Assembly (NCBI GenBank): GCA_016713435.1
Contig: JADJPD010000012.1
Location: 186,001-250,000 of the forward strand
Direction: 5' to 3'
Origin: Gemmatimonadota bacterium
GTDB lineage: Bacteria > Gemmatimonadota > Gemmatimonadetes > Gemmatimonadales > GWC2-71-9
DNA length: 64,000 nt
The notes beneath the pieces are model-generated. The model saw only the letters and a list, made by a program, of their open reading frames with translations. It searched no databases and was not told the origin of the DNA. How positions within the stretch are numbered: position 1 is the first letter of the stretch; the number at the start of each line of letters is the position of its first letter. Shown piece by piece: positions 29,224 through 37,514 of the stretch. The translations under genes were made by a program, and so were the position numbers.

Positions 29224-29847
29224 ATGGCCAACGGACTGATCGGGCGCAAGCTCGGGATGACCCGCGTGTTCGCGGAGGACGGCACCTCGGTCCCGGTGAC
29301 GGTGATCGAGGCGGGCCCCTGCCGCGTGACGCAGGTCAAGGACGGCGCGGTGCAGCTCGGCTTCGGTGGCCGGGATGCGAAGCGCGCCACGAAGGCGGAA
29401 CTCGGGCACGCCAAGGCGGCGACGCTCGAGGTGGCGCCGCACGTGCTGAAGGAGTTCGCCGCGGGTGAGGCGAGCCACCAGCTCGGCGACACCGTGACCG
29501 TCGGCATCTTCGCCGCGGGCGAGCTCGTGAAGGTGACCGGCACCAGCAAGGGCCGGGGCTTCCAGGGCATGGTGCACCGCTATGGCGCCGGCGGCGGCCC
29601 GGCCTCGCACGGCAACACCCGCCACCGCAAGCCGGGCTCCATCTCGCCGGGCACCGACCCCTCGCGCGTCATCAAGGGGAAGCGGATGCCGGGCCACATG
29701 GGCGCCGAGCGGCACACGGAGCTCGGGCTCCGGGTGGTGAAGGTGGATGCGGAGCGGAACCTGCTGTTCGTCCGGGGCGCGGTTCCCGGCGCGAAGCACG
29801 GGATCCTGCTCGTCAACAAGCAGAAGGGACGGAGCCGCCATGATTGA
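29224..29847 (+). CDS. rplC: 50S ribosomal protein L3
   Basis: 207 residues. Starts MANGLIGRKLGMTRVF; the central loop that reaches the peptidyl transferase centre reads GPASHGNTRHRKPGSI with the glutamine-type neighbourhood HGNTRHR. One of the earliest proteins in 50S assembly. Begins 2 bases after rpsJ and overlaps rplD by 8 bases. Confidence 0.97.
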   Translation: MANGLIGRKLGMTRVFAEDGTSVPVTVIEAGPCRVTQVKDGAVQLGFGGRDAKRATKAELGHAKAATLEVAPHVLKEFAAGEASHQLGDTVTVGIFAAGELVKVTGTSKGRGFQGMVHRYGAGGGPASHGNTRHRKPGSISPGTDPSRVIKGKRMPGHMGAERHTELGLRVVKVDAERNLLFVRGAVPGAKHGILLVNKQKGRSRHD

Positions 29848-30703
29848 GGCCCCGCACTACTCGGCCGCGGGCGCCAGGAAGAGCGGCGCGTACGCGCTCC
29901 CCGAGGCCTACTTCGACGGCACGGTGAACACGCCGGTGCTGCACGAGGCGGTGAAGGTGTACCTGGCCAACCAGCGCCAGGGCACGCACCAGACCAAGAC
30001 CCGGAGCTTCGTCTCCGGCGGCAACCAGAAGCCGTGGAAGCAGAAGGGCACCGGCCGCGCCCGCCAGGGCAGCACCCGCTCGCCCCTGTGGCCCGGCGGC
30101 GGCACGACGTTCGGCCCCCAGCCGCGGGACTACCGCCTGGCGCTGCCGCGCAAGGTGAAGCAGCTGGCCCGCCGCTCGGCGCTCAACGCGCGGGCGAGCG
30201 AGGGCAGCCTGTTCGTGGTGGAGCGCTTCGAGCAGCAGAGCCCGAAGACGAAGGCGCTGGTGGCGCTGCTCTCGGCGCTCGGCGTCGCGGAGCGGAAGGT
30301 GCTGATCCTCACCCACGGGGTGTCCGAGGCGCTGGTGCTCTCGGCGCGGAACCTCCCCCGGGTGGACGTGCTGCCCTACGCCGACGCCAGCGCGTATGAC
30401 GTGCTGTGGGCGGACGTGGTGGTGGTGGAGGAGCCGGCGCTGGTGAGCGAGCCGCCGGTGCCGTTCGTGCGGCCGTTCGTGCCGGGCCCGAAGGCGGCCC
30501 CGGCGGAGCCCCGGGCGGCGGCGCCGAAGAAGGCCGCGAAGCCCAAGGCCGAGAAGGCCGCGGCGCCCAAGGCGGAGAAGAAGGCCCCGGCCAAGAAGGC
30601 GGCGGCCCCGAAGGCGGCGAAGAAGGCGGCGCCGAAGAAGGCCGCGGCCGAGAAGAAGCCGGCCGCCAAGAAGGCGGCGCCGAAGAAGAAGGGGGGCAAG
30701 TAA
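29840..30703 (+). CDS. rplD: 50S ribosomal protein L4 with long Lys/Ala-rich C-terminal tail
   Basis: 287 residues against about 205 in typical L4. The globular part is canonical: GGNQKPWKQKGTGRARQGSTRSP in context marks the exit-tunnel loop and the C-terminal fold ends near DVVVVEEPAL. From about residue 215 the chain becomes Lys, Ala and Pro only (repeats of the type KKAAAPK), ending KKKGGK. The tail resembles bacterial histone-H1-like sequence. Composition is low-complexity but the frame is open to a stop that abuts rplW, so it is part of the gene. Confidence 0.94.
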   Translation: MIEAPHYSAAGARKSGAYALPEAYFDGTVNTPVLHEAVKVYLANQRQGTHQTKTRSFVSGGNQKPWKQKGTGRARQGSTRSPLWPGGGTTFGPQPRDYRLALPRKVKQLARRSALNARASEGSLFVVERFEQQSPKTKALVALLSALGVAERKVLILTHGVSEALVLSARNLPRVDVLPYADASAYDVLWADVVVVEEPALVSEPPVPFVRPFVPGPKAAPAEPRAAAPKKAAKPKAEKAAAPKAEKKAPAKKAAAPKAAKKAAPKKAAAEKKPAAKKAAPKKKGGK

Positions 30704-30991
30704 ATGGCCGCGTTGCACGAGATCGTGATCCGGCCGGTGGTCACCGAGAAGTCGTCGGCGGCCTACCAGCTGCGCCGCGAGTACGCGTTCGAGGTGGCCA
30801 CGACGGCCAACAAGGCGCAGATCCGCGAGGCGCTCAAGCAGCTGTTCGGCGTGACCGCCACGAGCATCCGCACCATGCAGGTGCGGCGCAACCTGGTGGT
30901 GCGCGGCCGGACCAAGGGCCTGACCCCGCGGTGGAAGAAGGCCATCGTCGTCCTGAAGGACGGGGAGACGCTCCCCGTGTTCGAGGGCTAA
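30704..30991 (+). CDS. rplW: 50S ribosomal protein L23
   Basis: 95 residues. Starts MAALHEIVIRPVVTEKSS with the conserved RPVVTEKS motif and contains the loop VRRNLVVRGRTKGLTPRWKK. Sits at the exit of the peptide tunnel and docks trigger factor and SRP. Begins directly after the rplD stop; rplB follows one base after its own stop. Confidence 0.96.
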   Translation: MAALHEIVIRPVVTEKSSAAYQLRREYAFEVATTANKAQIREALKQLFGVTATSIRTMQVRRNLVVRGRTKGLTPRWKKAIVVLKDGETLPVFEG

Positions 30992-30992
30992 C

Positions 30993-31841
30993 ATGGGCAT
31001 TCGCCAGTTCAAGCCGGTGACCCCCGGCACGCGGTTCCGCTCGGTGTCGGACTTCAGCGAGATCACGAAGACGACGCCCGAGAAGAGCCTGCTCGAGCCG
31101 ATCAAGAAGTCGGGCGGCCGGAACAACCTGGGCCACGTCACCATGCGGAACCTGGGTGGCGGGCACAAGAAGATGTACCGCAAGATCGACTGGAAGCGGA
31201 ACAAGTTCGGGATCCCGGGCAAGGTGGCCTCGGTGGAGTACGACCCGAACCGCTCGGCGCGGATCGCGCTGGTGGTGTACGCGGACGGCGAGAAGCGCTA
31301 CATCCTGCACCCGAAGGGCCTCGAGGTGGGGACCACCATCCTCTCCGGCCCGGGCGTGGATCCCCGGGTGGGGAACGCCATCCCGCTGGCGGAGGTGCCG
31401 CTCGGCGAGACGGTGCACAACGTGGAGCTCAAGATCGGCAAGGGCGGGCAGATGCTGCGCTCGGCCGGGGCCGGCGGGCAGGTGGTGGCGAAGGAGGGCG
31501 ACTACGTGACGCTCCGCCTGCGCTCCACCGAGATGCGCCGGGTGCACGGCAAGTGCCTCGCCACGATCGGCGAGGTGGGCAACTCGGAGCACGAGCTGCT
31601 GTCGATGGGCAAGGCGGGCAAGACCCGGTGGCTGGGCCGGCGCGGCAAGGTGCGCGGCGTGGCCAAGAACCCGGTGGACCACCCGCTGGGCGGTGGTGAA
31701 GGCAAGACCAGCGGCGGCCGGCCGCCGGTGAGCCCCTGGGGCAAGCCCGAGGGCAAGAAGACCCGGCATCCCAAGAAGGCCTCCACCCAGTACGTGGTGC
31801 GCGGGCGGCGGCGGGGCAAGGCGACCGGAGGGAACGGCTGA
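30993..31841 (+). CDS. rplB: 50S ribosomal protein L2
   Basis: 282 residues. Contains GGGHKKMYRKIDWKRNK, the invariant NPVDHPLGGGEGKTSGG loop with the His that lies close to the peptidyl transferase centre, and a basic C-terminus. Stop overlaps the rpsS start (TGATG). No truncation or extension. Confidence 0.97.
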   Translation: MGIRQFKPVTPGTRFRSVSDFSEITKTTPEKSLLEPIKKSGGRNNLGHVTMRNLGGGHKKMYRKIDWKRNKFGIPGKVASVEYDPNRSARIALVVYADGEKRYILHPKGLEVGTTILSGPGVDPRVGNAIPLAEVPLGETVHNVELKIGKGGQMLRSAGAGGQVVAKEGDYVTLRLRSTEMRRVHGKCLATIGEVGNSEHELLSMGKAGKTRWLGRRGKVRGVAKNPVDHPLGGGEGKTSGGRPPVSPWGKPEGKKTRHPKKASTQYVVRGRRRGKATGGNG

Positions 31842-32131
31842 TGTCGCGTAGCATCAAGAAGGGCCCGTTCGTGCAGGCCGCGCTCCTGACCAAGGTGGCG
31901 GTCCTGAACTCGAAGAACGAGAAGAAGGTGGTGAAGACCTGGAGCCGGGCGAGCACGATCCTGCCCGAGTTCGTGGGCCACACCTTCGCGGTGCACAACG
32001 GCAACAAGTTCGTGCCGGTGTACGTGACCGAGAACATGGTGGGGCACAAGCTCGGCGAGTTCGCGCCGACGCGGCTCTTCCGGGGTCACGGCGGCAAGAT
32101 CGTCGCGGACAAGAAGGCCAAGGCGGAATGA
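31841..32131 (+). CDS. rpsS: 30S ribosomal protein S19
   Basis: 96 residues. MSRSIKKGPFVQAALL at the start and TENMVGHKLGEFAPTRLFRGH near the end are typical. Forms a complex with S13 in the 30S head. TGATG overlap with rplB and ATGA overlap with rplV. Confidence 0.97.
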   Translation: MSRSIKKGPFVQAALLTKVAVLNSKNEKKVVKTWSRASTILPEFVGHTFAVHNGNKFVPVYVTENMVGHKLGEFAPTRLFRGHGGKIVADKKAKAE

Positions 32132-32490
32132 CCATGGAAGCCCATGCGATCCAGCGCCACGTGCGGCAGTCGCCGCGCAAGATGCGCCTGGTGGCGGACC
32201 TGATCCGCGGCAAGAACGTGAACGAGGCGTACGCCATCCTCCAGTTCACCAAGAAGCACGCGGCCAAGCAGATCGAGAAGACGCTGCGCTCGGCCGTGGC
32301 CAACGCCGAGCAGGCGGCGCTGAAGCAGAACGCGTCGCTCGACGTCGATGACCTCGTGATCACGAAGGCGGTGATCAACATGGGCACGCCGCTCAAGCGC
32401 TACACGGCGGCGGCCCAGGGGCGCGGGGTCCCGATCAAGAAGCGCACCTCGCACGTGGAGATCCACGTCGGGACCAAGGAGAGCGAGTAA
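32128..32490 (+). CDS. rplV: 50S ribosomal protein L22
   Basis: 120 residues. HVRQSPRKMRLVADLIRGKNV at the start, then the tunnel-lining hairpin RYTAAAQGRGVPIKKRTSHVEI. ATG 32128 overlaps the rpsS stop; ATG 32134 two codons later is an alternative. Its TAA overlaps the rpsC ATG (TAATG). Confidence 0.96.
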   Translation: MTMEAHAIQRHVRQSPRKMRLVADLIRGKNVNEAYAILQFTKKHAAKQIEKTLRSAVANAEQAALKQNASLDVDDLVITKAVINMGTPLKRYTAAAQGRGVPIKKRTSHVEIHVGTKESE

Positions 32491-33371
32491 TGGGCCAGAA
32501 GACACACCCGACGGGCCTGCGCCTCGGCATCGTCAAGCCGTGGACGAGCCGCTGGTTCGCCACCAAGGACATGCCGGCGCTGCTCAAGGAAGACGAGCTG
32601 ATCCGGAAGTACCTGAAGACGCGGTTCGGCCACGCGGCGATCGCGGAGATCGACATCGAGCGGCGGCCGGGCAAGGTCACCGTGACGGTGCACACCGGGC
32701 GGCCGGGCGTGGTGATCGGCAAGCGCGGCGCCGAGGTGGACAAGCTCCGCGACGAGCTGGCGCAGCTGACGGGGAAGGACGCGGCGATCAACGTCGAGGA
32801 GATCAAGCGTCCCGAGCTCAGCGCCAAGCTGGTGGCCGACAACATCGCGCACCAGCTGGAGCAGCGCATCAGCTTCCGCCGCGCCATGAAGCGCGCGGTG
32901 CAGAGCGCCATGCGCATGGGCGCCCAGGGCATCAAGGTGCGGGCGGGCGGGCGCCTGGGCGGCGCGGAGATCGCGCGGACCGAGAGCTACCGCGAGGGCC
33001 GGGTGCCGCTGCACACGCTGCGCGCGGACATCGACTTCGCGTACGGGACGGCGAAGACCACCTACGGCACCATCGGGATCAAGGTGTGGATCTTCAAGGG
33101 TGAGGTGGTCGAGGACGTCTCGGGCCGCACCTACAGCACGGGCAAGGTGTGGATCCGGGTCTTCCCGGACAAGCCGATCACGAAGAAGCCGGCCGAGACC
33201 CGCATGGGCAAGGGCAAGGGCAACCCGGAGGGCTGGGTGGCCGTGGTGAAGCCGGGCCGGATGCTCTTCGAGGTGGAGGGCGTGACGGAGGACCTGGCGA
33301 AGAAGGCCCTGGCGCTGGCCCAGGCCAAGCTGCCGGTGCGGACCAAGTTCGTGCACCGGGTGGAGGACTGA
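32490..33371 (+). CDS. rpsC: Chimeric S3-L16 protein: full S3 globular part fused to C-terminal half of L16
   Basis: 293 residues. Residues 1 to about 205 are ordinary S3: MGQKTHPTGLRLGIVKPW, the KH loop VIGKRGAEV, GGAEIARTESYREG and GIKVWIFKGE. After a short linker of about 12 residues the chain continues as L16 from GKVWIRVFPDKPITKKPAE through MGKGKGNPEGWVAVV to AKLPVRTKFVH. The first 60 or so residues of L16 (including its conserved basic N-terminus), the S3 tail and the intergenic spacer are absent. rplP normally sits exactly here, before rpmC. Either a real in-frame deletion/fusion or an assembly deletion of roughly 200-250 bases. Confidence 0.9.
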   Translation: MGQKTHPTGLRLGIVKPWTSRWFATKDMPALLKEDELIRKYLKTRFGHAAIAEIDIERRPGKVTVTVHTGRPGVVIGKRGAEVDKLRDELAQLTGKDAAINVEEIKRPELSAKLVADNIAHQLEQRISFRRAMKRAVQSAMRMGAQGIKVRAGGRLGGAEIARTESYREGRVPLHTLRADIDFAYGTAKTTYGTIGIKVWIFKGEVVEDVSGRTYSTGKVWIRVFPDKPITKKPAETRMGKGKGNPEGWVAVVKPGRMLFEVEGVTEDLAKKALALAQAKLPVRTKFVHRVED

Positions 33372-33372
33372 G

Positions 33373-33561
33373 ATGAAGGCGAGCGACCTGCACGCGATGT
33401 CGGTGGACGAGCTCAAGAGCAAGCTCGGGGAGCTGACGGAGGAGCGCTACCGCCTCCGCTTCCGCTCGGCCACCGAGGCGATCGAGAACCCGATGCGGTT
33501 CCGCCACCTCCGGCGGGACATCGCCCGGATCCATACCATCCTCCGGGCCAAGGGCCAGTAA
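33373..33561 (+). CDS. rpmC: 50S ribosomal protein L29
   Basis: 62 residues, helical hairpin protein. SVDELKSKLGELTEERYRLRF and the RHLRRDIARIHTILR segment are typical. Lies at the tunnel exit next to L23. Begins one base after the S3-L16 stop, with the stop and start in TGAG-ATG arrangement. Confidence 0.95.
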   Translation: MKASDLHAMSVDELKSKLGELTEERYRLRFRSATEAIENPMRFRHLRRDIARIHTILRAKGQ

Positions 33562-33580
33562 GGGCGGGGGGAGAGAGACC

Positions 33581-33850
33581 ATGAGCGAGCAGACTGCGGC
33601 CACGCGCCACCAGCGGAAGACCCGGCTGGGCGTCGTGACGAGCGACAAGATGACCAAGACGGTGACCGTGACCCTGACCCGGCGCTTCGCCCACGCGACG
33701 TACGGGAAGCAGGTGACCCGCACCAAGGGCGTGAAGGCGCGTGACGAGCACGGCGCCAAGATCGGCGACACCGTGCGGATCATGGAGACCCGGCCCCTGG
33801 CCAAGACGGTGCGCTGGCGCGTCGTCGAGATCGTTGAGAGGGCCAAGTGA
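33581..33850 (+). CDS. rpsQ: 30S ribosomal protein S17
   Basis: 89 residues. RLGVVTSDKMTKTVTVTLTR and GDTVRIMETRPLAKTVRWRVVEI are the OB-fold signatures. A GGGGGGAGAGAG stretch serves as ribosome site. Its stop overlaps the GTG start of rplN (GTGA). Confidence 0.96.
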   Translation: MSEQTAATRHQRKTRLGVVTSDKMTKTVTVTLTRRFAHATYGKQVTRTKGVKARDEHGAKIGDTVRIMETRPLAKTVRWRVVEIVERAK

Positions 33851-34215
33851 TCCAGCAGGAATCGATCGTCAAGGTGGCCGACAACTCGGGGGCCCGGAAG
33901 GCGCTGGTGATCCGGGTGCTCGGCGGCTCCAAGCGGCGCTACGCCGGGGTCGGCGACAAGGTGGTGGTGGCCATCAAGGACGCCATCCCGACCGGCCAGG
34001 TGAAGAAGGGCGACGTGGCCAAGGCCGTGATCGTCCGGACCGTGAAGGAGACCCGGCGGCGGGACGGCAGCTACATCCGCTTCGACGAGAACGCGGTCGT
34101 CCTCATCAACGACCAGGGCGAGCCCCGGGCCACCCGTATCTTCGGCCCCGTCGCCCGCGAGCTGCGCGAGAAGCGGTACATGAAGATCGTGTCGCTCGCG
34201 CCGGAGGTGCTCTAG
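33847..34215 (+). CDS. rplN: 50S ribosomal protein L14
   Basis: 122 residues, exact usual length. Starts at GTG 33847 with IQQESIVKVADNSGARK, the L14 signature. GPVARELREKRYMKIVSLAPEVL closes the chain. Binds h14 side of the subunit interface with L19. Confidence 0.97.
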   Translation: MIQQESIVKVADNSGARKALVIRVLGGSKRRYAGVGDKVVVAIKDAIPTGQVKKGDVAKAVIVRTVKETRRRDGSYIRFDENAVVLINDQGEPRATRIFGPVARELREKRYMKIVSLAPEVL

Positions 34216-34216
34216 C

Positions 34217-34597
34217 ATGAAGCCGCTGGTCTACAAGAAGGCGAAGCGGATCCGGCAGAAGCCGGTGGTCCGCGTGGCGATGCACGTGACCTCGGGGGAC
34301 ACCGTCCAGGTGATCTCGGGCGAGGACAAGGGCAAGCGCGGCAAGGTGCTCCGGGTGGAGCTCAAGAAGGGCCGCGTGGTGGTGGAGGGCGTGAACCTGG
34401 TGAAGAAGCACCAGCGGCCCACGGCCAACACCCCGGGGCAGATCATCACCCGGGAGGCCGGCATCCACCACTCGAAGGTGATGCTGATCGACCCGAAGAC
34501 GGGCGAGCCCACGCGGATCCGCCGGCGGAAGGACGCCGACGGGACGCTCGAGCGGATCGCGGTCAAGTCGGGCCAGTCCATTCCGAGGAACCGCTGA
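34217..34597 (+). CDS. rplX: 50S ribosomal protein L24
   Basis: 126 residues; a KOW domain with VISGEDKGKRGKVLRV and the NLVKKHQRPT motif. The first 20 residues (KPLVYKKAKRIRQKP) extend beyond the usual start at MHVTSGDTVQV. ATG 34217 directly follows the rplN stop; an internal ATG at MHV would give about 105 residues, close to the common length. Confidence 0.95.
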   Translation: MKPLVYKKAKRIRQKPVVRVAMHVTSGDTVQVISGEDKGKRGKVLRVELKKGRVVVEGVNLVKKHQRPTANTPGQIITREAGIHHSKVMLIDPKTGEPTRIRRRKDADGTLERIAVKSGQSIPRNR

Positions 34598-34599
34598 CG

Positions 34600-35295
34600 A
34601 TGGCCGAGACGAAGGAAAAGGCCCCGAAGGCCGACAAGCAGCCCAAGGCGACGACCAAGCCGTCGGGCGGCAAGGGCAAGGACAAGGGCGGCGCGGCGTT
34701 CGCGACCGAGGCGGCCCCGAAGTCGGTGGACGGCACCCCGCGGCTCAAGACCTATTACGAGCAGACGGTGCGGCCGGCCCTGGTGAAGCAGTTCGGGCTG
34801 ACGAACCCGCACCAGGTGCCGCGGATCGTCAAGATCGTGCTCAACGTGGGGCTCGGCGAGGGGGCCAAGAACCCCAAGCTGATCGACACGGTGGCCGACG
34901 AGCTGGCGATCATCACGGGCCAGAAGCCGGTGATCCGGCGGGCCAAGAAGGCGATCGCGAACTTCGGGCTGCGCCAGGGCATGCCGGTGGGCGTGTCGGT
35001 GACGCTCCGCAACGCCCGGATGTACGAGTTCCTCGACCGCTTCATCAACGTGTCGACGCCGCGGGTGCGCGACTTCCGCGGGCTGCCCGACAAGAGCTTC
35101 GACGGGCGCGGCAACTACACGATCGGCATCAAGGAGCAGATGATCTTCCCGGAGATCGAGTTCGACAAGGTCGAGACGATCCACGGGATGGACATCACGG
35201 TGGTCACCGACGCCGGCCGGGACGACCTGGCGATGGCGCTGCTCAGGGAGTTCGGCTGGCCGTTCCGGGGCGGGACCCCGGTGGCCGCGGCGTAA
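34600..35295 (+). CDS. rplE: 50S ribosomal protein L5 with N-terminal Lys-rich extension
   Basis: 231 residues against about 180 usually. Residues 1-47 are a Lys, Ala, Gly and Pro-rich extension without predicted fold; the canonical protein starts near PRLKTYYEQTVRPAL. MGLRQGMPVG-type and RVRDFRGLPDKSFDGRGNY motifs are normal. L5 contacts 5S rRNA and P-site tRNA. A shorter start is not supported by any internal ATG near the canonical N-terminus. Confidence 0.94.
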   Translation: MAETKEKAPKADKQPKATTKPSGGKGKDKGGAAFATEAAPKSVDGTPRLKTYYEQTVRPALVKQFGLTNPHQVPRIVKIVLNVGLGEGAKNPKLIDTVADELAIITGQKPVIRRAKKAIANFGLRQGMPVGVSVTLRNARMYEFLDRFINVSTPRVRDFRGLPDKSFDGRGNYTIGIKEQMIFPEIEFDKVETIHGMDITVVTDAGRDDLAMALLREFGWPFRGGTPVAAA

Positions 35296-35304
35296 GGAGA
35301 CATC

Positions 35305-35490
35305 ATGGCGAAGACGTGCTGGATCGAGCGGGCCAAGCGCACGCCGAAGTTCAAGGTGCGGACCGTGCGGCGCTGCCAGCGCTGCGGCCGCAGCCGGGCG
35401 GTGCTCCGGAAGTTCGGGCTCTGCCGCATCTGCTTCCGGGACATGGCGCTGCGCGGGGAGATCCCGGGCGTGCGCAAGGCCAGCTGGTAA
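35305..35490 (+). CDS. rpsN: 30S ribosomal protein S14, zinc-binding type Z
   Basis: 61 residues. Two CxxC pairs, CQRC and CRIC, form the zinc site of the short S14 type. Ends GEIPGVRKASW, typical of the family. A GGAGA ribosome site precedes the ATG. Confidence 0.96.
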   Translation: MAKTCWIERAKRTPKFKVRTVRRCQRCGRSRAVLRKFGLCRICFRDMALRGEIPGVRKASW

Positions 35491-35501
35491 GGGGACACGC
35501 A

Positions 35502-35897
35502 ATGAGCATGACAGATCCTGTCGCGGACATGCTGACCCGCATCCGGAACGCGTGCGCGGCCGGGCACAAGCGGGTCGACATCCCGGTGAGCCGCCAGAAG
35601 AGCGAGCTCGCGAAGCTGCTCCGGGACAACCACTACATCGCGGACTTCAAGATCCTCGATGACGGCGCCCGCGGGGTGCTCCGGCTGTACCTCAAGTACC
35701 ACAACGACCAGCCGGTCATCCGGGAGCTCAAGCGGGTGAGCACGCCCGGGCTCCGCCGCTACGTCAAGTCGCGCGAGATCCCGCGCGTCAAGAACGGCCT
35801 CGGCATGGCCATCGTGAGCACGCCGAAGGGCCTGATGAGCGACCGCGACGCGCGGTCGGCGAACCTGGGCGGCGAACTCGTCGCCGTGGTCTGGTAA
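35502..35897 (+). CDS. rpsH: 30S ribosomal protein S8
   Basis: 131 residues. TDPVADMLTRIRNA at the start and GLGMAIVSTPKGLMSDRDAR near the C-terminus. Binds 16S helix 21; in E. coli it represses the spc operon. ATG 35508 two codons downstream is an alternative start and matches the family more closely. Confidence 0.96.
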   Translation: MSMTDPVADMLTRIRNACAAGHKRVDIPVSRQKSELAKLLRDNHYIADFKILDDGARGVLRLYLKYHNDQPVIRELKRVSTPGLRRYVKSREIPRVKNGLGMAIVSTPKGLMSDRDARSANLGGELVAVVW

Positions 35898-35906
35898 GGG
35901 GACTCC

Positions 35907-36446
35907 ATGTCGCGTATCGGCAAGAAGCCGGTGGCGGTGCCCGCGGGCGTCTCGGTGGCCATCCAGGGCCACGAGGTGACCGTGAAGGGCCCGAAGGGCG
36001 AGCTCAAGCGCGCCTTCCACCCGGACATCCAGCTCGCCGTCGAGGGCAGCCAGGTCGTGGTGACCCGGCCCTCGGACGAGGCGAAGCACAAGGCGCTGCA
36101 CGGCCTCTCGCGCACCCTCGTCCAGAACATGGTCGACGGCGCGGCGAAGGGCTTCCAGAAGGTGCTCGAGATCCAGGGCGTCGGCTACAAGGCCGAGGCC
36201 AAGCCCACGGGGCTGCAGCTCTCGCTCGGGTTCTCGCACCCGGTGTTCTACCCGGCGCCGGCGGGGATCAAGTTCACGGTGGAGAACAACACCCTCGTGA
36301 AGATCGACGGCCCGGACAAGGAGCTGGTGGGCCAGGTGGCCGCCGAGATCCGGAGCCTGCGGAAGCCGGAGCCCTACAAGGGCAAGGGCGTCCGCTACCA
36401 GGGTGAAGCCGTCCGCCGCAAGGCCGGCAAGACAGGAGCCAAGTAA
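35907..36446 (+). CDS. rplF: 50S ribosomal protein L6
   Basis: 179 residues. Two related domains; MSRIGKKPVAVPAGVSV at the start and the signature PEPYKGKGVRYQGE near the end. Lies by the sarcin-ricin loop. GGGGAC precedes the ATG. Confidence 0.97.
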   Translation: MSRIGKKPVAVPAGVSVAIQGHEVTVKGPKGELKRAFHPDIQLAVEGSQVVVTRPSDEAKHKALHGLSRTLVQNMVDGAAKGFQKVLEIQGVGYKAEAKPTGLQLSLGFSHPVFYPAPAGIKFTVENNTLVKIDGPDKELVGQVAAEIRSLRKPEPYKGKGVRYQGEAVRRKAGKTGAK

Positions 36447-36448
36447 CC

Positions 36449-36820
36449 ATGCGCGCAGTCAAGAGCCCGAGCACGCGGCAGGAGCTCCGCGCCCGCCGGC
36501 ACCTGCGGGTGCGGAAGAAGGTCGCGGGCACGGCGGAGCGGCCGCGGCTGGTGGTGTTCCGCAGCCTCAAGCACATCTACGCCCAGCTGGTCAACGACGA
36601 CCAGGGCGTCACCCTCCTCGGCGTGAGCGACGGGTCCGAGGGCGTGACCGTCGACGGGGCGGGGAAGATCGGCCGGGCCAAGGGCGTGGGCGCGGCCCTC
36701 GCCGCCAAGGCCAAGGCCGCCGGGATCACCAAGGTGGTGTTCGACCGCGGCGGCTACCGGTATCATGGGCGCGTGAAGGCCGTCGCCGACGGCGCGCGGG
36801 CCGGCGGACTGGAGTTCTGA
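36449..36820 (+). CDS. rplR: 50S ribosomal protein L18
   Basis: 123 residues. RRHLRVRKKVAGTAERPRLVVFRS and VVFDRGGYRYHGRVKAVADGAR are characteristic. Bridges 5S and 23S rRNA. Starts 2 bases after rplF; rpsE starts one base after its stop. Confidence 0.96.
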   Translation: MRAVKSPSTRQELRARRHLRVRKKVAGTAERPRLVVFRSLKHIYAQLVNDDQGVTLLGVSDGSEGVTVDGAGKIGRAKGVGAALAAKAKAAGITKVVFDRGGYRYHGRVKAVADGARAGGLEF

Positions 36821-36821
36821 C

Positions 36822-37511
36822 ATGGCTGACCAGGAGCGGGGCATGAGCGAGACGGTGTCGGCCGGCGGCGATAGCGGCAGCGACCAGCGGCGGGGCGGCG
36901 GCGGGCGCGGGCGAGGTGGTCCGGGCGGCGGCGGTGGCCGCGGCCGGGGCGGCCCGGGCGGCGGCCGCGGCGGCGATCGCGGGCGCGGGCGCGGCGGCGA
37001 CCAGGAGAAGGAGCAGAGCGAGTTCGTCGAGAACGTCGTGGCCATCAACCGCGTCGCCAAGGTGGTGAAGGGCGGCCGGCGCTTCTCGTTCAACGCCCTC
37101 GTGGCGGTGGGCGACGGCAAGGGCAAGGTCGGCATCGCGACGGGCAAGGCCAATGAGGTCTCCGAGGCGGTCCGCAAGGCCGTCGAGGCGGCCAAGCGCC
37201 GGATGGTGGACCTGCCGCGCGTCGGCACCACGATCCCGCACGAGATCCTCGGTGTGCACGGCGCCGGCAAGGTGCTGCTCAAGCCGGCCGCCTCGGGTAC
37301 CGGCGTCATCGCCGGGGGCCCGGTGCGCGCGGTGCTCGAGTGCGCCGGCATCACCGACATCCTCACCAAGAGCCTCGGCTCGTCGAACCCGCACAACATG
37401 GTGCGCGCGACGCTGGCCGGGCTCAAGCAGCTGATCACGGCGCGCCAGGTGGCGCGCGAGCGCGGGATCGAGGCCGACCAGGTGGCCTACCGCGCCCCGC
37501 AGGAGGTCTGA
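36822..37511 (+). CDS. rpsE: 30S ribosomal protein S5 with RGG-rich N-terminal extension
   Basis: 229 residues against about 165 in E. coli. Residues about 23-60 are almost only Gly and Arg (repeats of GRGGPGGG type), like RGG boxes of RNA-binding proteins. The canonical protein starts near residue 65 (FVENVVAINRVAKVVKGGRRF) and is intact: GKVGIATGKANEV, HGAGKVLLKPA, GSSNPHNMVRATLAGL. ATG 36822 follows the rplR stop; ATG 36843 is a second option and would keep the Gly/Arg region. Confidence 0.94.
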   Translation: MADQERGMSETVSAGGDSGSDQRRGGGGRGRGGPGGGGGRGRGGPGGGRGGDRGRGRGGDQEKEQSEFVENVVAINRVAKVVKGGRRFSFNALVAVGDGKGKVGIATGKANEVSEAVRKAVEAAKRRMVDLPRVGTTIPHEILGVHGAGKVLLKPAASGTGVIAGGPVRAVLECAGITDILTKSLGSSNPHNMVRATLAGLKQLITARQVARERGIEADQVAYRAPQEV

Positions 37512-37514
37512 GCC

